Shown one piece after another: positions 47,056-56,779 of a DNA stretch of 64,000 bases (position 1 is the stretch's first letter; each line of letters starts with the position of its first letter). The stretch is taken from NCBI GenBank assembly GCA_026003755.1, contig BPHV01000004.1, forward strand, positions 62,001 through 126,000, written 5' to 3'. Made by a program: the position numbers and the translations under genes. Origin of the DNA: Candidatus Roseilinea sp. Lineage in GTDB: Bacteria; Chloroflexota; Anaerolineae; J036; Brachytrichaceae. The notes beneath the pieces were generated by a model. The model saw only the letters and a program-made list of their open reading frames with translations. It made no database searches and had not been told where the DNA came from.

Positions 47056-47748
47056 ATGCCCCAATCGCTGACAGTCTTTCGCGCCGTTATTTTTGACATG
47101 GACGGCTTGATGCTCGATACCGAGGCACTGGCCCGCGAAGCGTGGTTCGAGACCATGCGCCGCTGGGGGTATGAATTAACCGACGAGGTGTATTTGCGCG
47201 TGCTCGGCACGACCGGCGCGCGCACCTGCGACATCTTCCGTGAAGCATTTGGCCCCGACCTCCCTATCGAGAGAATGTATGCCGACAAGCAGCGCTACTT
47301 GGACGAAGCGATTGCAGCAGGTCGCATCACCGTCAAGCCGGGGCTGAGCGAGTTGCTCGATTGGCTTGACGCGCAGCGCATCCCTAAAGCCGTCGCCAGT
47401 TCAACCGCGCGCGCCCTGGTGTTGAAGAAGCTCGGCCGAGTCAACCTGGCCGGTCGTTTTGACGCAATCGTCGGCGGAGACGAAGTGGCGCGCGGCAAAC
47501 CTGAGCCGGATGTCTTCTTGGAAGCCGCGCATCGCCTGGGTGTGCCGCCCCGCGCATGCGTCGCGCTCGAAGACTCGGAGAACGGCGCGCGCGCGGCCTA
47601 CGCCGCAGGCATGCGCGTCATCATGATCCCTGACCTGAAACTACCCGACGATGAGATTCGCGCGCTCGCCGATTGCGTCTTGCCCTCGCTACGCGAGGCG
47701 CATCAGCTCCTGCGCGCGGCGCAGCACGCGCGAACGACGGCAGCATGA
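47056..47748 (+). CDS. HAD superfamily hydrolase (beta-phosphoglucomutase/phosphatase-like)
   Basis: 230 residues. Motif I VIFDMDGLMLDTE gives the nucleophile and acid aspartates, motif II is AVASSTARAL, motif III KPEPDVFLEAA, and motif IV ALEDSENGARAAYAAG. The alpha-helical cap between motifs I and II is the subfamily I type seen in beta-phosphoglucomutases and sugar phosphatases. Substrate unknown. Its TGA stop overlaps the ATG of the next gene (ATGA), implying coupled translation with a glycosyltransferase. Confidence 0.9.
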   Translation: MPQSLTVFRAVIFDMDGLMLDTEALAREAWFETMRRWGYELTDEVYLRVLGTTGARTCDIFREAFGPDLPIERMYADKQRYLDEAIAAGRITVKPGLSELLDWLDAQRIPKAVASSTARALVLKKLGRVNLAGRFDAIVGGDEVARGKPEPDVFLEAAHRLGVPPRACVALEDSENGARAAYAAGMRVIMIPDLKLPDDEIRALADCVLPSLREAHQLLRAAQHARTTAA

Positions 47749-48857
47749 ACATCGCCCTCGTCCATGATTGGCTCAATCAGCTTGGGGGCGCAGAAGATGT
47801 GCTCAGCGCGCTGAACCGGATGTTCCCGCGCGCGCCGATCTTCACCAGCATCTATGACCGGCAGCGCATGCCGGCCGCTTGGCGCGCTTGGGACATCCGC
47901 TCCACGTGGATGGATCGCCTGCCCGGCGTGCATCGCCACCACCAGCCCTACATGCCGGTGTTCGCCTGGGTATGGGCGCATCGTCGCATCCCGGCTGAAC
48001 ACGATGTGATTTTGAGCAACAAAAGCGCATTTTGCATCGCCGCCCGGGGGCTGCATCCGGAGGTCAGGCATATCTGTTATTGCCTTACCCCGACGCGTTT
48101 TGTCTACGATTTCTACGCCTATGCCAAAAAAGAGCGCATTCCGCCCGGCGCTTCGGCCATCCTCCGCGCGCTCAACCACTACCTGCGCCGCTGGGAGACA
48201 CGCGTCGCCCAACGTGTGACTGCATTCATCGCCATCTCGCGCGAAGTGCAGCAGCGCATCCGCCGGCACTACGGCCGAGAATCGGTCATCATCTACCCCC
48301 CTGTCGAGATGCCGGCCGGTCTGCCGCCAATCCAAGATCAGGGCTTTTATTTGCTCGTCTCGCGGCTCTTGCCCTACAAGCGGATAGACCTGGCTATCGA
48401 GGCATTTGGCAAGCTCGGCCTTCCGCTGATCATCGCAGGCGACGGACGAGATCGCCCCAGGCTGGAGCGGTTGACCGCGCGACAAGGCGGGTCTAACATT
48501 AAACTGTTGGGGCGGATAGATGATGCGACCTTGCACCGCTTACTGACCACGTGTCGCGCTTTCATTTTCCCCGGCGTCGAGGATTTCGGCATTGCGCCCA
48601 TCCGCGCCATGGCATACGGCAAGCCGGTGATTGCCTATGCCGGCGGCGGCGCGCTGGACTATGTCGCGGACGGCGTGACCGGGACGCTCTTCCATCCGCA
48701 GACCGCCGATGCGCTCGTCGAAGCGGTGCTCCGGCATTCTGGTGTAACATTCGCGCCCGCAGAAATCCGCCGCCATGCCGAGCAATTCAGCGCCGAGCGA
48801 TTCGAGCGTGAACTCAGCGAGTTTTTGAGAGGATTAGGAGTGGCGATTGGGGATTAG
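47745..48857 (+). CDS. Family 4 glycosyltransferase
   Basis: 370 residues of GT-B fold: N-terminal IALVHDWLNQLGGAEDVLSA, linker TAFIAISREVQQRIRRHYGR and VIYPPVEMP, then the donor-binding half with LLVSRLLPYKRIDLAIEAF, LIIAGDGRDRPRLERL, KLLGRIDDATLHRLL and VEDFGIAPIRAMAYGKPVIA (E-x7-E-like retaining motif). The acceptor is unknown; its context is envelope polysaccharide synthesis. The ATG overlaps the HAD gene stop. The TAG stop (48855-48857) lies inside a GATTAGA repeat array. Confidence 0.92.
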   Translation: MNIALVHDWLNQLGGAEDVLSALNRMFPRAPIFTSIYDRQRMPAAWRAWDIRSTWMDRLPGVHRHHQPYMPVFAWVWAHRRIPAEHDVILSNKSAFCIAARGLHPEVRHICYCLTPTRFVYDFYAYAKKERIPPGASAILRALNHYLRRWETRVAQRVTAFIAISREVQQRIRRHYGRESVIIYPPVEMPAGLPPIQDQGFYLLVSRLLPYKRIDLAIEAFGKLGLPLIIAGDGRDRPRLERLTARQGGSNIKLLGRIDDATLHRLLTTCRAFIFPGVEDFGIAPIRAMAYGKPVIAYAGGGALDYVADGVTGTLFHPQTADALVEAVLRHSGVTFAPAEIRRHAEQFSAERFERELSEFLRGLGVAIGD

Positions 48858-48940
48858 AGATTAGAGATTGGAGATTGGAGATTCTCCCGCCTTGATCTCT
48901 AAATCTCTAATCTCTAATCTCTAATCTCAAGTCTCTAATC
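48851..48940. repeat. Inverted short-unit repeat array (GATTAGA/TCTAATC), probable hairpin
   Basis: The left arm GGATTAGAGATTAGAGATTG then GAGATTGGAGATT faces the right arm TGATCTCTAAATCTCTAATC then TCTAATCTCTAATCTCAAGT. The arms, about 33 and 48 bases, are imperfect reverse complements around CTCCCGCC. It separates the GT4 gene from the topA unit and could act as a terminator-like hairpin. Confidence 0.82.
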
Positions 48941-48942
48941 AT

Positions 48943-51431
48943 ATGGAAGCATACTGTTTCAAATGTCGCGGCAAGCATCCATTGCTTGATCCAAAACCCA
49001 TCTTCTTTGCCAACGGGGTGCCGGCAACCCAGGGCACCTGCGCCAACTGCGGCTATGACAAGGTGTATAAGATGGGACGCACGCCGGCGCACGATGGGCT
49101 GACCCCGCCGGAACCGGTGCAGCGAGAGCGCAAGCCAAAATCCGACGGCCGGTCGCAACACACGCGGGAGAGGTCGAAAGCATCCGCGAACGGCGACGCC
49201 GGCGCACAGGGGCGCGCCCGGTCTGCCACTTGTCATTGTCGAATCGCCCGCCAAGGCGCGCACCATCGGCAAGTTCCTGGGCCGCAAATACACCGTCCGG
49301 GCTTCGATTGGCCATATCCGCGATCTGCCCAAGAGCCGGCTGGGGGTGGATGTGGACAACGACTTCGAGCCTAGCTACATCATCCCTGCCGACAAGAAAG
49401 CGATCGTCAAGGAACTCAAGCAGTATGCCAAAGCCGCAAGTTCGATCTGGCTGGCGACCGACCCGGACCGAGAAGGCGAGGCCATCTCGTGGCATCTGAC
49501 CCACGCGCTGCAGCCTGAAATCGCCGATAAGCCGGTGCACCGCGTCGAGTTCCACGAGATCACCAAGGACGCCATTGATTACGCCTTTGCCCACCCGCGC
49601 GATATTGACACGAACGCGGTGAACGCCCAACAAGCGCGCCGCATCCTCGACCGATTGGTGGGCTACAAGCTCAGCCCTTTGCTGAGCGACAAACTCAGCC
49701 GGCGCGGCCTGAGCGCCGGGCGCGTGCAATCCGTCGCCCTGCGCCTGGTCGTCGAGCGCGAGCGCGAAATCCAGGCCTTCACGCCGATCGAGTACTGGAG
49801 CATCGAGGCAGAACTCGCCAAGCCATCGTCTCGAGAGGCATTCGTTGCCCGGCTGTTCAAACTGCACGGCCAGGAACCAGACCTCAAGCATGAGGCCGAC
49901 GCACAGCGCATCGTGAGTGAGCTGGAGGGCGCAGCGTATCGCGTCGTCAAGGTCGAGCGCAAGGATCGCTCGCGCCGGCCGGCAGCGCCGTTCACGACCA
50001 GCACCATGCAACAGGAAGCCAGCCGCAAGCTCGGCTTCAACGCCCGACGCACGATGGCCATCGCCCAACAACTCTACGAAGGCATAGACATCGGCGAAGG
50101 CGCGGTCGGCTTGATCACTTATATGCGCACCGACTCGGTGAACGTCGCCGAGAGCGCGCAGCGCGAGGCGCGCCAGTTCATCGCCGAACGCTACGGCGTG
50201 GAATTCATGCCGGAAGCCCCTCCTAAATATGTTTCACGCGCCAAGAACGCGCAGGAAGCGCACGAGGCGATCCGTCCCCACATCCGTCTTCCGCACACCG
50301 GAATCGGTGAAGGACTACCTCGATCGCGACCAGCTCAGGCTGTATGAGCTGATCTGGAAGCGCTTCGTCGCTAGCCAGATGGCCCATGCTATCTTCGACG
50401 CGACGACGGTGGACATCGAGGCGCTGCCCCAAGGCGCGGGCGCGCTTCCAATTGAATCAGGGGACGCCCAGGAAGCGCGCGCGGGGATCCCCGGCTACTG
50501 GTTCCGCGCCACCGGCTCGGTGATCAAATTTGCCGGCTTCCTCAAGGTGTATGAGGAAGGCCACGACGAGGGCGAGAAGCTGGACGAGGAAGAGGAGGCG
50601 CGCGGCCGCAGGCTGCCGGAATTATCCGCCGGCGAGATGCTCGACTTGATACGCCTGATTCCAGAGCAACACTTCACGCAGCCGCCGCCGCGCTATACCG
50701 AGGCCAGCCTGGTCAAGGCGCTGGAGGAATACGGCATCGGCCGGCCCAGCACCTACGCGCAGATCATGACCACGATCCAATCGCGCGACTACGTGCGCAA
50801 AGAAGGCAAGCAACTCGTGCCGACCGAGCTGGGCTTCGCGGCCAACGACCTGCTCGTCGCCAACTTCCCCCGCTACATTGACGTAGGATTCACGGCGCAT
50901 GTGGAGGAGGAGTTAGACGACATCGAAACCGGCGCGCGAGAATGGCGCCCCGTGCTGCGCGAGTTCTATCACCCGTTCCAAGAAGCCGTGGCGCAGGCCG
51001 CCGAGCGCATCCCCAAGCGCGAGCGCACGGTGCAATATACGGGCGAGCGGTGTCCTGCCTGCGAAGATGGCTTACTGGTCTATCGCGAAGGCCGTTTTGG
51101 AAAGTTCATCGCCTGCTCCAACTTTCCGAAGTGCAAATACACCGCGCCGATCCCCATCCCCGGCGTGCAATGCCCGAAGTGCGGCGGCCCATTGGTGGAG
51201 AAGCGCGCCCGCAAGGGCCAGCGGCGCGTCTTCTACGGCTGCGCAAACTACCCCAAGTGCGACTTCACCACGTGGAACAAGCCGCTGGCGATCCAAGGGC
51301 CAGAGGGATGCGAGGGGCTGGTCGTTGAAATCGGCAAGGGCAAAGCCAAATGCCTGAACAACGATCTGGTCTTTGACATTCCAGAATCGTCCGCCGAATC
51401 TGCACCGGCGCTACCGGCGCCCTCGCCTTGA
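48943..51431 (+). CDS. topA: DNA topoisomerase I with N-terminal DUF5679 module; two frameshifts
   Basis: Type IA topoisomerase that relaxes negative supercoils. The first 50 residues form a DUF5679-like zinc module (MEAYCFKCRGK, GTCANCGYDKVYKM). The Toprim domain (LPLVIVESPAKARTIGKFLG, TDPDREGEAISWHL) is in another frame; the shift lies between 49103 and 49223 and no good start codon precedes it. The active-site region is GLITYMRTDSVNV. A second shift near 50276-50279 is a C-run of four where three keeps the frame (AIRPTSVFRTPESVKD). Two C4 zinc ribbons close the protein (CPACEDGLLVYREGRFGKFI, CPKCGGPLVEK). Since the gene is normally essential, sequencing error is the likely cause. Confidence 0.88.
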
Positions 51432-52087
51432 CGAATCATCCGCCCAATGCTTTACTGAATCGCATGCTCGGCGATACTGTGTTGAATCGTGACCTTGATG
51501 AATTTGCGTCTGCGCCGGAATTTAGAGGAAATACGTTGGTGCGTCCCTCGCGGGCGCGCCAGTTCGTTTATACCGCCGCGTTGTTCGTTGCCGTGTTGCT
51601 CGCTATCACCGGCCTGGCCAACCTCGTCGCCGTCCTCGGCCGCGCCGACTCATCGGCCAACTCCACGGCGACGCTCGGCGCGGGTTTACTCATGCTGCTC
51701 GCAGCCCTGGGGCTGCTCTGGCGATTGGCCTCGCCGTTCGTGTTTGCAGCAGCGGTAACCGACGACGGCCTGCATTGGCGGACGATTTTTGGCTGGCACG
51801 AAGCGCCATGGGACGAAATCGAATTTGTGCTGGTCGAGCCGCATAGCCGCTTCGGCGGACGCGCCGTGCACGTCAAGGCCGGCAATCGGCGGATGCACTA
51901 TGGCTGGTTCGACTCAACCGACTGGTATACCTTCGGCCCGCTGGAGTCCCTGCCGGCCGATGAGGCCAAGTCACTCACCCACACCATTGTCTCGCGCGCC
52001 CGGCTGGTGCGTCGCGCGCCCGGCGTGTGGGTGAACGATCGCCTCGATCAACCGGTCGAAGTTTCCACCGGCCAATTCAAGTGGTAG
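51428..52087 (+). CDS. Two-helix membrane protein with PH-like C-terminal domain, unknown
   Basis: 219 residues from a TTG overlapping the topA stop, or about 207 from the ATG at 51464. Two hydrophobic segments (QFVYTAALFVAVLLAITGLA and ATLGAGLLMLLAALGLLWRL) are followed by strand-rich sequence typical of bacterial PH-like domains (VTDDGLHWRTIFGWHEAPWD, IEFVLVEPHSRFGGRAVHVK). Such proteins are poorly characterised envelope components. It is probably co-transcribed with topA. Confidence 0.75.
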   Translation: MTNHPPNALLNRMLGDTVLNRDLDEFASAPEFRGNTLVRPSRARQFVYTAALFVAVLLAITGLANLVAVLGRADSSANSTATLGAGLLMLLAALGLLWRLASPFVFAAAVTDDGLHWRTIFGWHEAPWDEIEFVLVEPHSRFGGRAVHVKAGNRRMHYGWFDSTDWYTFGPLESLPADEAKSLTHTIVSRARLVRRAPGVWVNDRLDQPVEVSTGQFKW

Positions 52088-52178
52088 CCCAACGTCAGGC
52101 GCACCGCACCGCTTCGACCTAAGCCACCTGGATGCGCGCCTGGCGCAACCCGAGGCGCCCGCGCCAACATCTCGCGCG

Positions 52179-52334
52179 CTACAACGACGGCTGAGCTGCC
52201 CTACCCGCCGCAGTCGCAGAGGCGCTCGCGGGTAGAGGCATCGGCAAAGCGCCCTCCAGTTGATTCGGTGGCCCAACGCCGCACGCAACCAACAACGCGC
52301 CGACAAGGCCGACCAGGCGCGCTGGCGTGTCCAT
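52179..52334 (-). CDS. Possible tiny lipoprotein (51 aa)
   Basis: From ATG 52334 the minus-strand frame begins MDTPARLVGLVGALLVACGV, a short hydrophobic stretch with a lipobox-like LVAC, then a Pro/Ala-rich tail. It lies alone in the 290-base gap between two plus-strand genes. It may be a genuine small lipoprotein, the truncated start of a former gene, or chance; the rest of the gap shows nothing. Confidence 0.35.
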   Translation of the reverse strand: MDTPARLVGLVGALLVACGVGPPNQLEGALPMPLPASASATAAGRAAQPSL

Positions 52335-52378
52335 GCCGCACAGACGATGGCGCCGGCCGATAGATTCCCTCGGCAGCG

Positions 52379-53119
52379 ATGCTAGACTATGGCTCAACCG
52401 GCATGGCCGATGACATCACTGCACAGCGCGCCCTGGCAGCGCAATTGCTGACCCCGGGGTATGCCGATGCGCTCACCGCGTATTTCGCGCTCGAGCACGA
52501 CCCCCGTCGCACACGGCTACAAGTTCAGACTGACCCACACGGCCAGCCGCTGGCCTTCGTCGCTGTGTGTCAGACCGGCCTCGATTTGTTCCGCCCGCTC
52601 GTGGTCATGCGCGGCGATGACCCGCTCGCCCTACAACGCGCCCTGCGCGACGCGCTGGCGCCCAACCGTCAGTACTTGTTCAACGTGCAGCCGTCGGCTC
52701 GCCCCCAGCTCGAAGCCGTATGCCAACTGCACGACGAGCGCATCCATGCCGTTTACGCGCTGAACAGCGACAACTTCAAACCGGTCATCAACATCCTCGT
52801 GCAGACGAGCAAAACGCCGGACGGGATGTTGCGCGCAGTGATTCGCGCGCGCGACGGGTCAAACGTCGCCGAGGCTGGCACCACCTGGATCTCGTCGCGA
52901 TATGCGGAGGTGTTCGTGCGCGTCGCCGAAGGCGCGCGCGGTCGCGGCCTGGGCAAATCGGTAGTCAGCGCGATCAGCACGCAGGTGCTGGAGATGGGAC
53001 GAATCCCGCTATACGTCGTCCACCCGGCCAACATCGCCTCGGTTCGTCTTGCCGAGCGGCTGGGCTATCGCGACACCAGCGCGCGCGAGCTGAGCGGGGC
53101 CATGAGTCGAAGCGGATAA
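52379..53119 (+). CDS. GNAT family N-acetyltransferase-like protein
   Basis: 246 residues (or 238 from the ATG at 52403). The C-terminal half carries the acetyl-CoA motif A as VFVRVAEGARGRGLGKSVVS and motif B-like ASVRLAERLGYRDTS, with the preceding strand TTWISSRYAE. The N-terminal half (LTAYFALEHDPRRTRLQVQT) is a degenerate second GNAT-like fold, as in many tandem GNAT proteins. Substrate unknown. It stands alone between small gaps. Confidence 0.82.
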   Translation: MLDYGSTGMADDITAQRALAAQLLTPGYADALTAYFALEHDPRRTRLQVQTDPHGQPLAFVAVCQTGLDLFRPLVVMRGDDPLALQRALRDALAPNRQYLFNVQPSARPQLEAVCQLHDERIHAVYALNSDNFKPVINILVQTSKTPDGMLRAVIRARDGSNVAEAGTTWISSRYAEVFVRVAEGARGRGLGKSVVSAISTQVLEMGRIPLYVVHPANIASVRLAERLGYRDTSARELSGAMSRSG

Positions 53120-53225
53120 GCCAAGCAAACCTTAAAAATGTGGAAGGCGAGGCCGGCTATCACTTCACGAACCGGCGATTACGCATTAACATTTCAGGGA
53201 TTGCACATACAAAGCCCAGGTAAAT

Positions 53226-53990
53226 ATGTCCAAGCGAAAAGTACTTGAAGCGCGCAGGCGCGAGCAGCAACGCAAGCAAACGATTCAGATCGCCGTCATC
53301 ATCGGCGTCATTGCGGTGATTGTGATCGGCGGCGCAGTCGTCCTCAGCGCACTCTCCGGGCAGCAACAACGAACCAGCGCACTCCCCCCTGTGAAGGCCG
53401 CGAGCAAAGCCACGCCGGCAAATGCCGAGCCGAACGGGAGGGCATGGGGGCCGCCTAACGCGCCGATCAAGATTGAAGAATATCTGGACTATCAATGTCC
53501 GGCCTGCGGCCAATATGCGCGCAACTTCGAGCCGGCGGTGATCGAAGCCTTCGCCAAGACCGGCAAAGTGCGCTACGAGGTGAATTTCCTGCCTTTCCTC
53601 GAAGACCGCGTGGGCGGGCGCGAGTCGCGCGACGCCGTGCAAGCCGCGCTCTGCGCCGCCGAGCAGGACAAGTTTTGGCAGATGCACGCGACGCTGTTCG
53701 TGAATCAGCCGATCACCGGACAGGAGAACATCGGCAATTACAGCAAGTCACGTCTGAAGGAAATGGCAGCCACCATCGAAGGCATGGACACCGCAGCGTT
53801 CAACGCGTGTTTGGACTCGAACAAGTATGAAAGCACCGTGCTGCAAATCCGCCGGGATGGCGAAGCGCGCGGGGTGCAGCAAACGCCCACGTTCTTCGTG
53901 AACGGCCAGCCTTTCCCCGGCGTGCGCAGCGTGCAGGACTTCCGGCAGATCTTCGCACAAGTCGCGCCGAACGTGAAGCTCGATGAGTAG
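53226..53990 (+). CDS. Membrane-anchored DsbA-like thiol-disulfide oxidoreductase
   Basis: 254 residues. A basic N-terminus (KRKVLEARRREQQRKQ) precedes one membrane helix (IAVIIGVIAVIVIGGAVVL), so the catalytic domain faces outside. KIEEYLDYQCPACGQYARNF holds the CPAC active site, LEDRVGGRESRDAVQAALCA is the helical insertion, and GVQQTPTFFVNGQPFPG has the cis-proline loop. It resembles the thioredoxin-like DsbA family (PF13462-type) that oxidises or isomerises secreted proteins. No DsbB/VKOR partner is adjacent. Confidence 0.92.
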   Translation: MSKRKVLEARRREQQRKQTIQIAVIIGVIAVIVIGGAVVLSALSGQQQRTSALPPVKAASKATPANAEPNGRAWGPPNAPIKIEEYLDYQCPACGQYARNFEPAVIEAFAKTGKVRYEVNFLPFLEDRVGGRESRDAVQAALCAAEQDKFWQMHATLFVNQPITGQENIGNYSKSRLKEMAATIEGMDTAAFNACLDSNKYESTVLQIRRDGEARGVQQTPTFFVNGQPFPGVRSVQDFRQIFAQVAPNVKLDE

Positions 53991-54050
53991 CCAGGGTCAA
54001 GGCTTCCGCCCGCCGCTCACGATAGATCCCCCTACCCCAACCAGCGAACC

Positions 54051-55446
54051 ATGAGCATCCCTTATCGCTTACCCCAAGGTCGCACCCCTCGCCCCGCGTT
54101 ATGGGCCGATGTTCCTGATGAACAATGGGACGACTGGCGCTGGCAACTCAGCCACCGGCTCAACACGGCCGAGGACCTGGCGAAGCTCATTCGGCTCACC
54201 GAAGAAGAGCAAGAAGGGCTAAACGCGCCGAACAAGTTTCGCGTGGACATCACCCCTTACTTCGCATCGCTGATAGACCCCGACGATCCGAACTGTCCGG
54301 TGCGCCTGCAAGTCGTGCCGCGCGGGCGCGAGTTGGAGGCGTTCGAGAGCATGATGGAAGATTCGCTGGCCGAGGACACACACTCGCCGGTGCCCGGCCT
54401 GGTACAACCGCTATCCCGATCGGGTCCTCATGCTGGTCACCACCCAGTGCGCTTCGTATTGCCGATATTGCACACGCAGCCGCATCGTCGGCGACCCGCA
54501 CGCGATGTTCAACCGGCGCCACCACGATATGCAGATCGAGTATTTGCGTCGGACGCCGGAGGTGCGCGACGTCCTGTTGAGCGGCGGCGACCCACTCACC
54601 TTGCCGCAGAAGATCCTCGAAGACTTGCTGCGCCGGCTGCGCGACATCCCCCACATCGAGATCATCCGCATTGGGTCGCGCGTGCCGGTGTTCCTGCCCC
54701 AGCGCATCACCGACGAACTGGTAGAGATGCTGCGCCAGTTCCATCCGCTATGGATGAACATCCATGTCAACCACCCCAAGGAAATCACACCGGAGCTGGC
54801 ACGCGCGTGCGCCAAGTTAGCCGATGCCGGCATCCCCCTCGGCAACCAAAGCGTGCTGCTCGCCGGCGTCAACGATCACCCGAATATCATTCGCAAGCTT
54901 TGCCACGAATTGGTGAAGATTCGCGTCAGGCCTTACTACCTCTACCAGTGCGACCTGGTCGCAGGCAGCGGTCACTTCCGCACCACTATCGCAGCCGGCC
55001 TGGAGATCATGGAGGCGCTGCGTGGCCATACCAGCGGCTACGCCATCCCCACCTTTGTCGTGGATCTGCCGGGCGGCGGCGGCAAGGTGCCGGTCTTGCC
55101 CAATTACCTGATCAGCCAATCGCCCGGCCGCGCCGTCTTTCGTAACTTCGAGGGCTACATCAGCACCTACACCGAGCCGACAGATTATCAGCGCCCCCAA
55201 CCGGCGCCCGAGCCGCGCGCCGGCCGCAAGCTCCCCGGCGTGGCGAGCCTGCTGGCCGGCGAGGCCATGACGATCGAACCCGACGGCTGGCGAGCACACC
55301 ACCACCTGCCCCCGGCGGAGTCCAACGGCCAGTCCGGGCCTCACAACAACGGGACCGAATCCATCCCGCTCGACGCACTGCTCGATCGGCACGATGTGCA
55401 ACTCGCCGGCGAAGGCGACGAGCCAAGTTGGGCCAAAATCAACTGA
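54051..55446 (+). CDS. kamA: Lysine 2,3-aminomutase family radical SAM enzyme, frameshifted
   Basis: Radical SAM/PLP enzyme that moves the lysine alpha-amino group to C3. The first frame reads WDDWRWQLSHRLNTAEDLAK, then FASLIDPDDPNCPVRLQVVP and EDTHSPVPGLV; after a one-base frameshift near 54402 it continues RYPDRVLMLVTTQCASYCRY with CTR completing CxxxCxxC, DVLLSGGDPLTLP, IRIGSRVPVFLPQRI and VNHPKEIT to 55446. Both halves are well conserved, so one indel (an extra base in CTGGTAC) is enough to break it. The C-terminal 70 residues are a variable tail. Related glutamate or arginine mutases cannot be excluded. Confidence 0.85.
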
Positions 55447-55483
55447 GCAATCCCACACTCACTACGCAACCGAGGAATGGACC

Positions 55484-55780
55484 ATGACCGCCTATGTGAT
55501 CGCAGATATCGAAGTGCTCGACCCCATCGAATACGAGGAATACAAAAAGCTGGCAGGGCCAACGCCCGCCCAATTCGGTGGACGCTACATCGTGCGCGGC
55601 GCGCCCATACACGTCATCGAGGGCGAATGGTCACCCCAACGTTTCGTCATCCTGGAATTCCCCAGCTTGGAGCAGGCGAAGGCGTGGTACGAATCCGAGG
55701 CATATCGCCGCGCCAAAGCGATTCGACACCGCACGGCCAGGTCGAACGTGATCATGGTCGAAGGCGTCACTCCCTCCTAA
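55484..55780 (+). CDS. DUF1330 family protein (98 aa)
   Basis: A small dimeric alpha/beta-barrel-type protein: AYVIADIEVLDPIEYEEYKK, GGRYIVRGAPIHVIEGEWSP and FVILEFPSLEQAKAWYESEA are typical of DUF1330, close to the expected length of 95 to 100. Function unknown in most organisms, sometimes near antioxidant or amino-acid genes. It has GAGGAATGG before the ATG and follows kamA by 37 bases. Confidence 0.9.
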   Translation: MTAYVIADIEVLDPIEYEEYKKLAGPTPAQFGGRYIVRGAPIHVIEGEWSPQRFVILEFPSLEQAKAWYESEAYRRAKAIRHRTARSNVIMVEGVTPS

Positions 55781-55790
55781 TCCAGGCCAA

Positions 55791-56663
55791 ATGAAGCGAA
55801 GCAACGTCATTCCGGCAATCCTGCTGGCCATCGGGACATGCATCACGCCGGCAGGCGCACACACTGCTGCACCGCCCGCGGGCGAAGGAACCACGGTCGT
55901 CGAGGCGCCGGCGTCCTCAATCCCAGCCGACGCGCCCGCAGATGAACCATCTCGCCGGCCGCGAACCGGCCAACACGCTTACACTTTCAAAGCGCAGCTC
56001 GCCGATGGCCGAGCCATCCAGCTCAACTACCTGCTCTTCGTGCCGGCATCTTACGGACGAGATCCGCAGGCGAAATGGCCGCTGTTGGTCTTCCTGCATG
56101 GCTCCCGCGAGGTAGGCCGCGACATCAGCCGCCTGCGGCGCGCCATTCTGCCGCAGATCGTCGAGGAGAATCCGGAATTTCCCTTCATCGTCGTCTCACC
56201 GCAATCCCCTACGAGACAGCACGGCTGGTATCCCAGCCTGGACGCGATCGAGGCGCTGCTCGACATGCTGCAGACAGAGCTGGCCGTTGATCCCGACCGC
56301 ATCTACCTCACCGGCCTGAGCATGGGCGGTTACGGCGCGTGGGCGCTAGCGATGGACGCCCCCGACCGTTTCGCCGCCATCGCGCCGGTGGTCGGCGGAT
56401 ACTTCTACAGCGCCCGGCAACTCTGCGCGCTCAAGGACAAACCGATCTGGGTGTTCGGCGCACAGCTCGACCGCAACGTGCCATTGCGCGAGAGCGAGCG
56501 CGTGGTCAACGCGCTGAGGTCATGCGGCGGCAACCCGCGTTTCACAGTATTCGAGAACGCCGACCACGACCGCGGCTGGGAGCTGGCCTACCGGACGACG
56601 GAACTCTTCGAGTGGCTGCTACGACAGCAACGCGGCCAACCGCCAGCCCAAGCTTCCGACTGA
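55791..56663 (+). CDS. Secreted alpha/beta-hydrolase (esterase / PHB-depolymerase-like)
   Basis: 290 residues with a signal peptide (MKRSNVIPAILLAIGTCITP) and a low-complexity linker. LNYLLFVPASYGRDPQAKWP and LLVFLHGSREVG form the oxyanion region; YLTGLSMGGYGAWALAM has the nucleophile elbow serine; IWVFGAQLDRNVPL holds the acid; and VFENADHDRGWELAYRT the histidine. This matches the esterase D/PHB-depolymerase-like carbohydrate esterase group. Substrate unknown. It lies ten bases after the DUF1330 gene. Confidence 0.87.
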   Translation: MKRSNVIPAILLAIGTCITPAGAHTAAPPAGEGTTVVEAPASSIPADAPADEPSRRPRTGQHAYTFKAQLADGRAIQLNYLLFVPASYGRDPQAKWPLLVFLHGSREVGRDISRLRRAILPQIVEENPEFPFIVVSPQSPTRQHGWYPSLDAIEALLDMLQTELAVDPDRIYLTGLSMGGYGAWALAMDAPDRFAAIAPVVGGYFYSARQLCALKDKPIWVFGAQLDRNVPLRESERVVNALRSCGGNPRFTVFENADHDRGWELAYRTTELFEWLLRQQRGQPPAQASD

Positions 56664-56779
56664 ACCCGCGCGCCGCGCCTGCCGAGATGACAACCGAACC
56701 ATGATAGAATCCAAGGCCTGCGCCATCCCAACGATCGCACGGCGCGGGAGATGAAGCCCAATTCCGAAGAGGGATAAAC

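Noticed and set aside
48851-48940. Possible CRISPR array from the GATTAGA repeats
   Set aside because: Units are 7-12 bases, tandem and inverted, with no unique spacers and no cas genes nearby.
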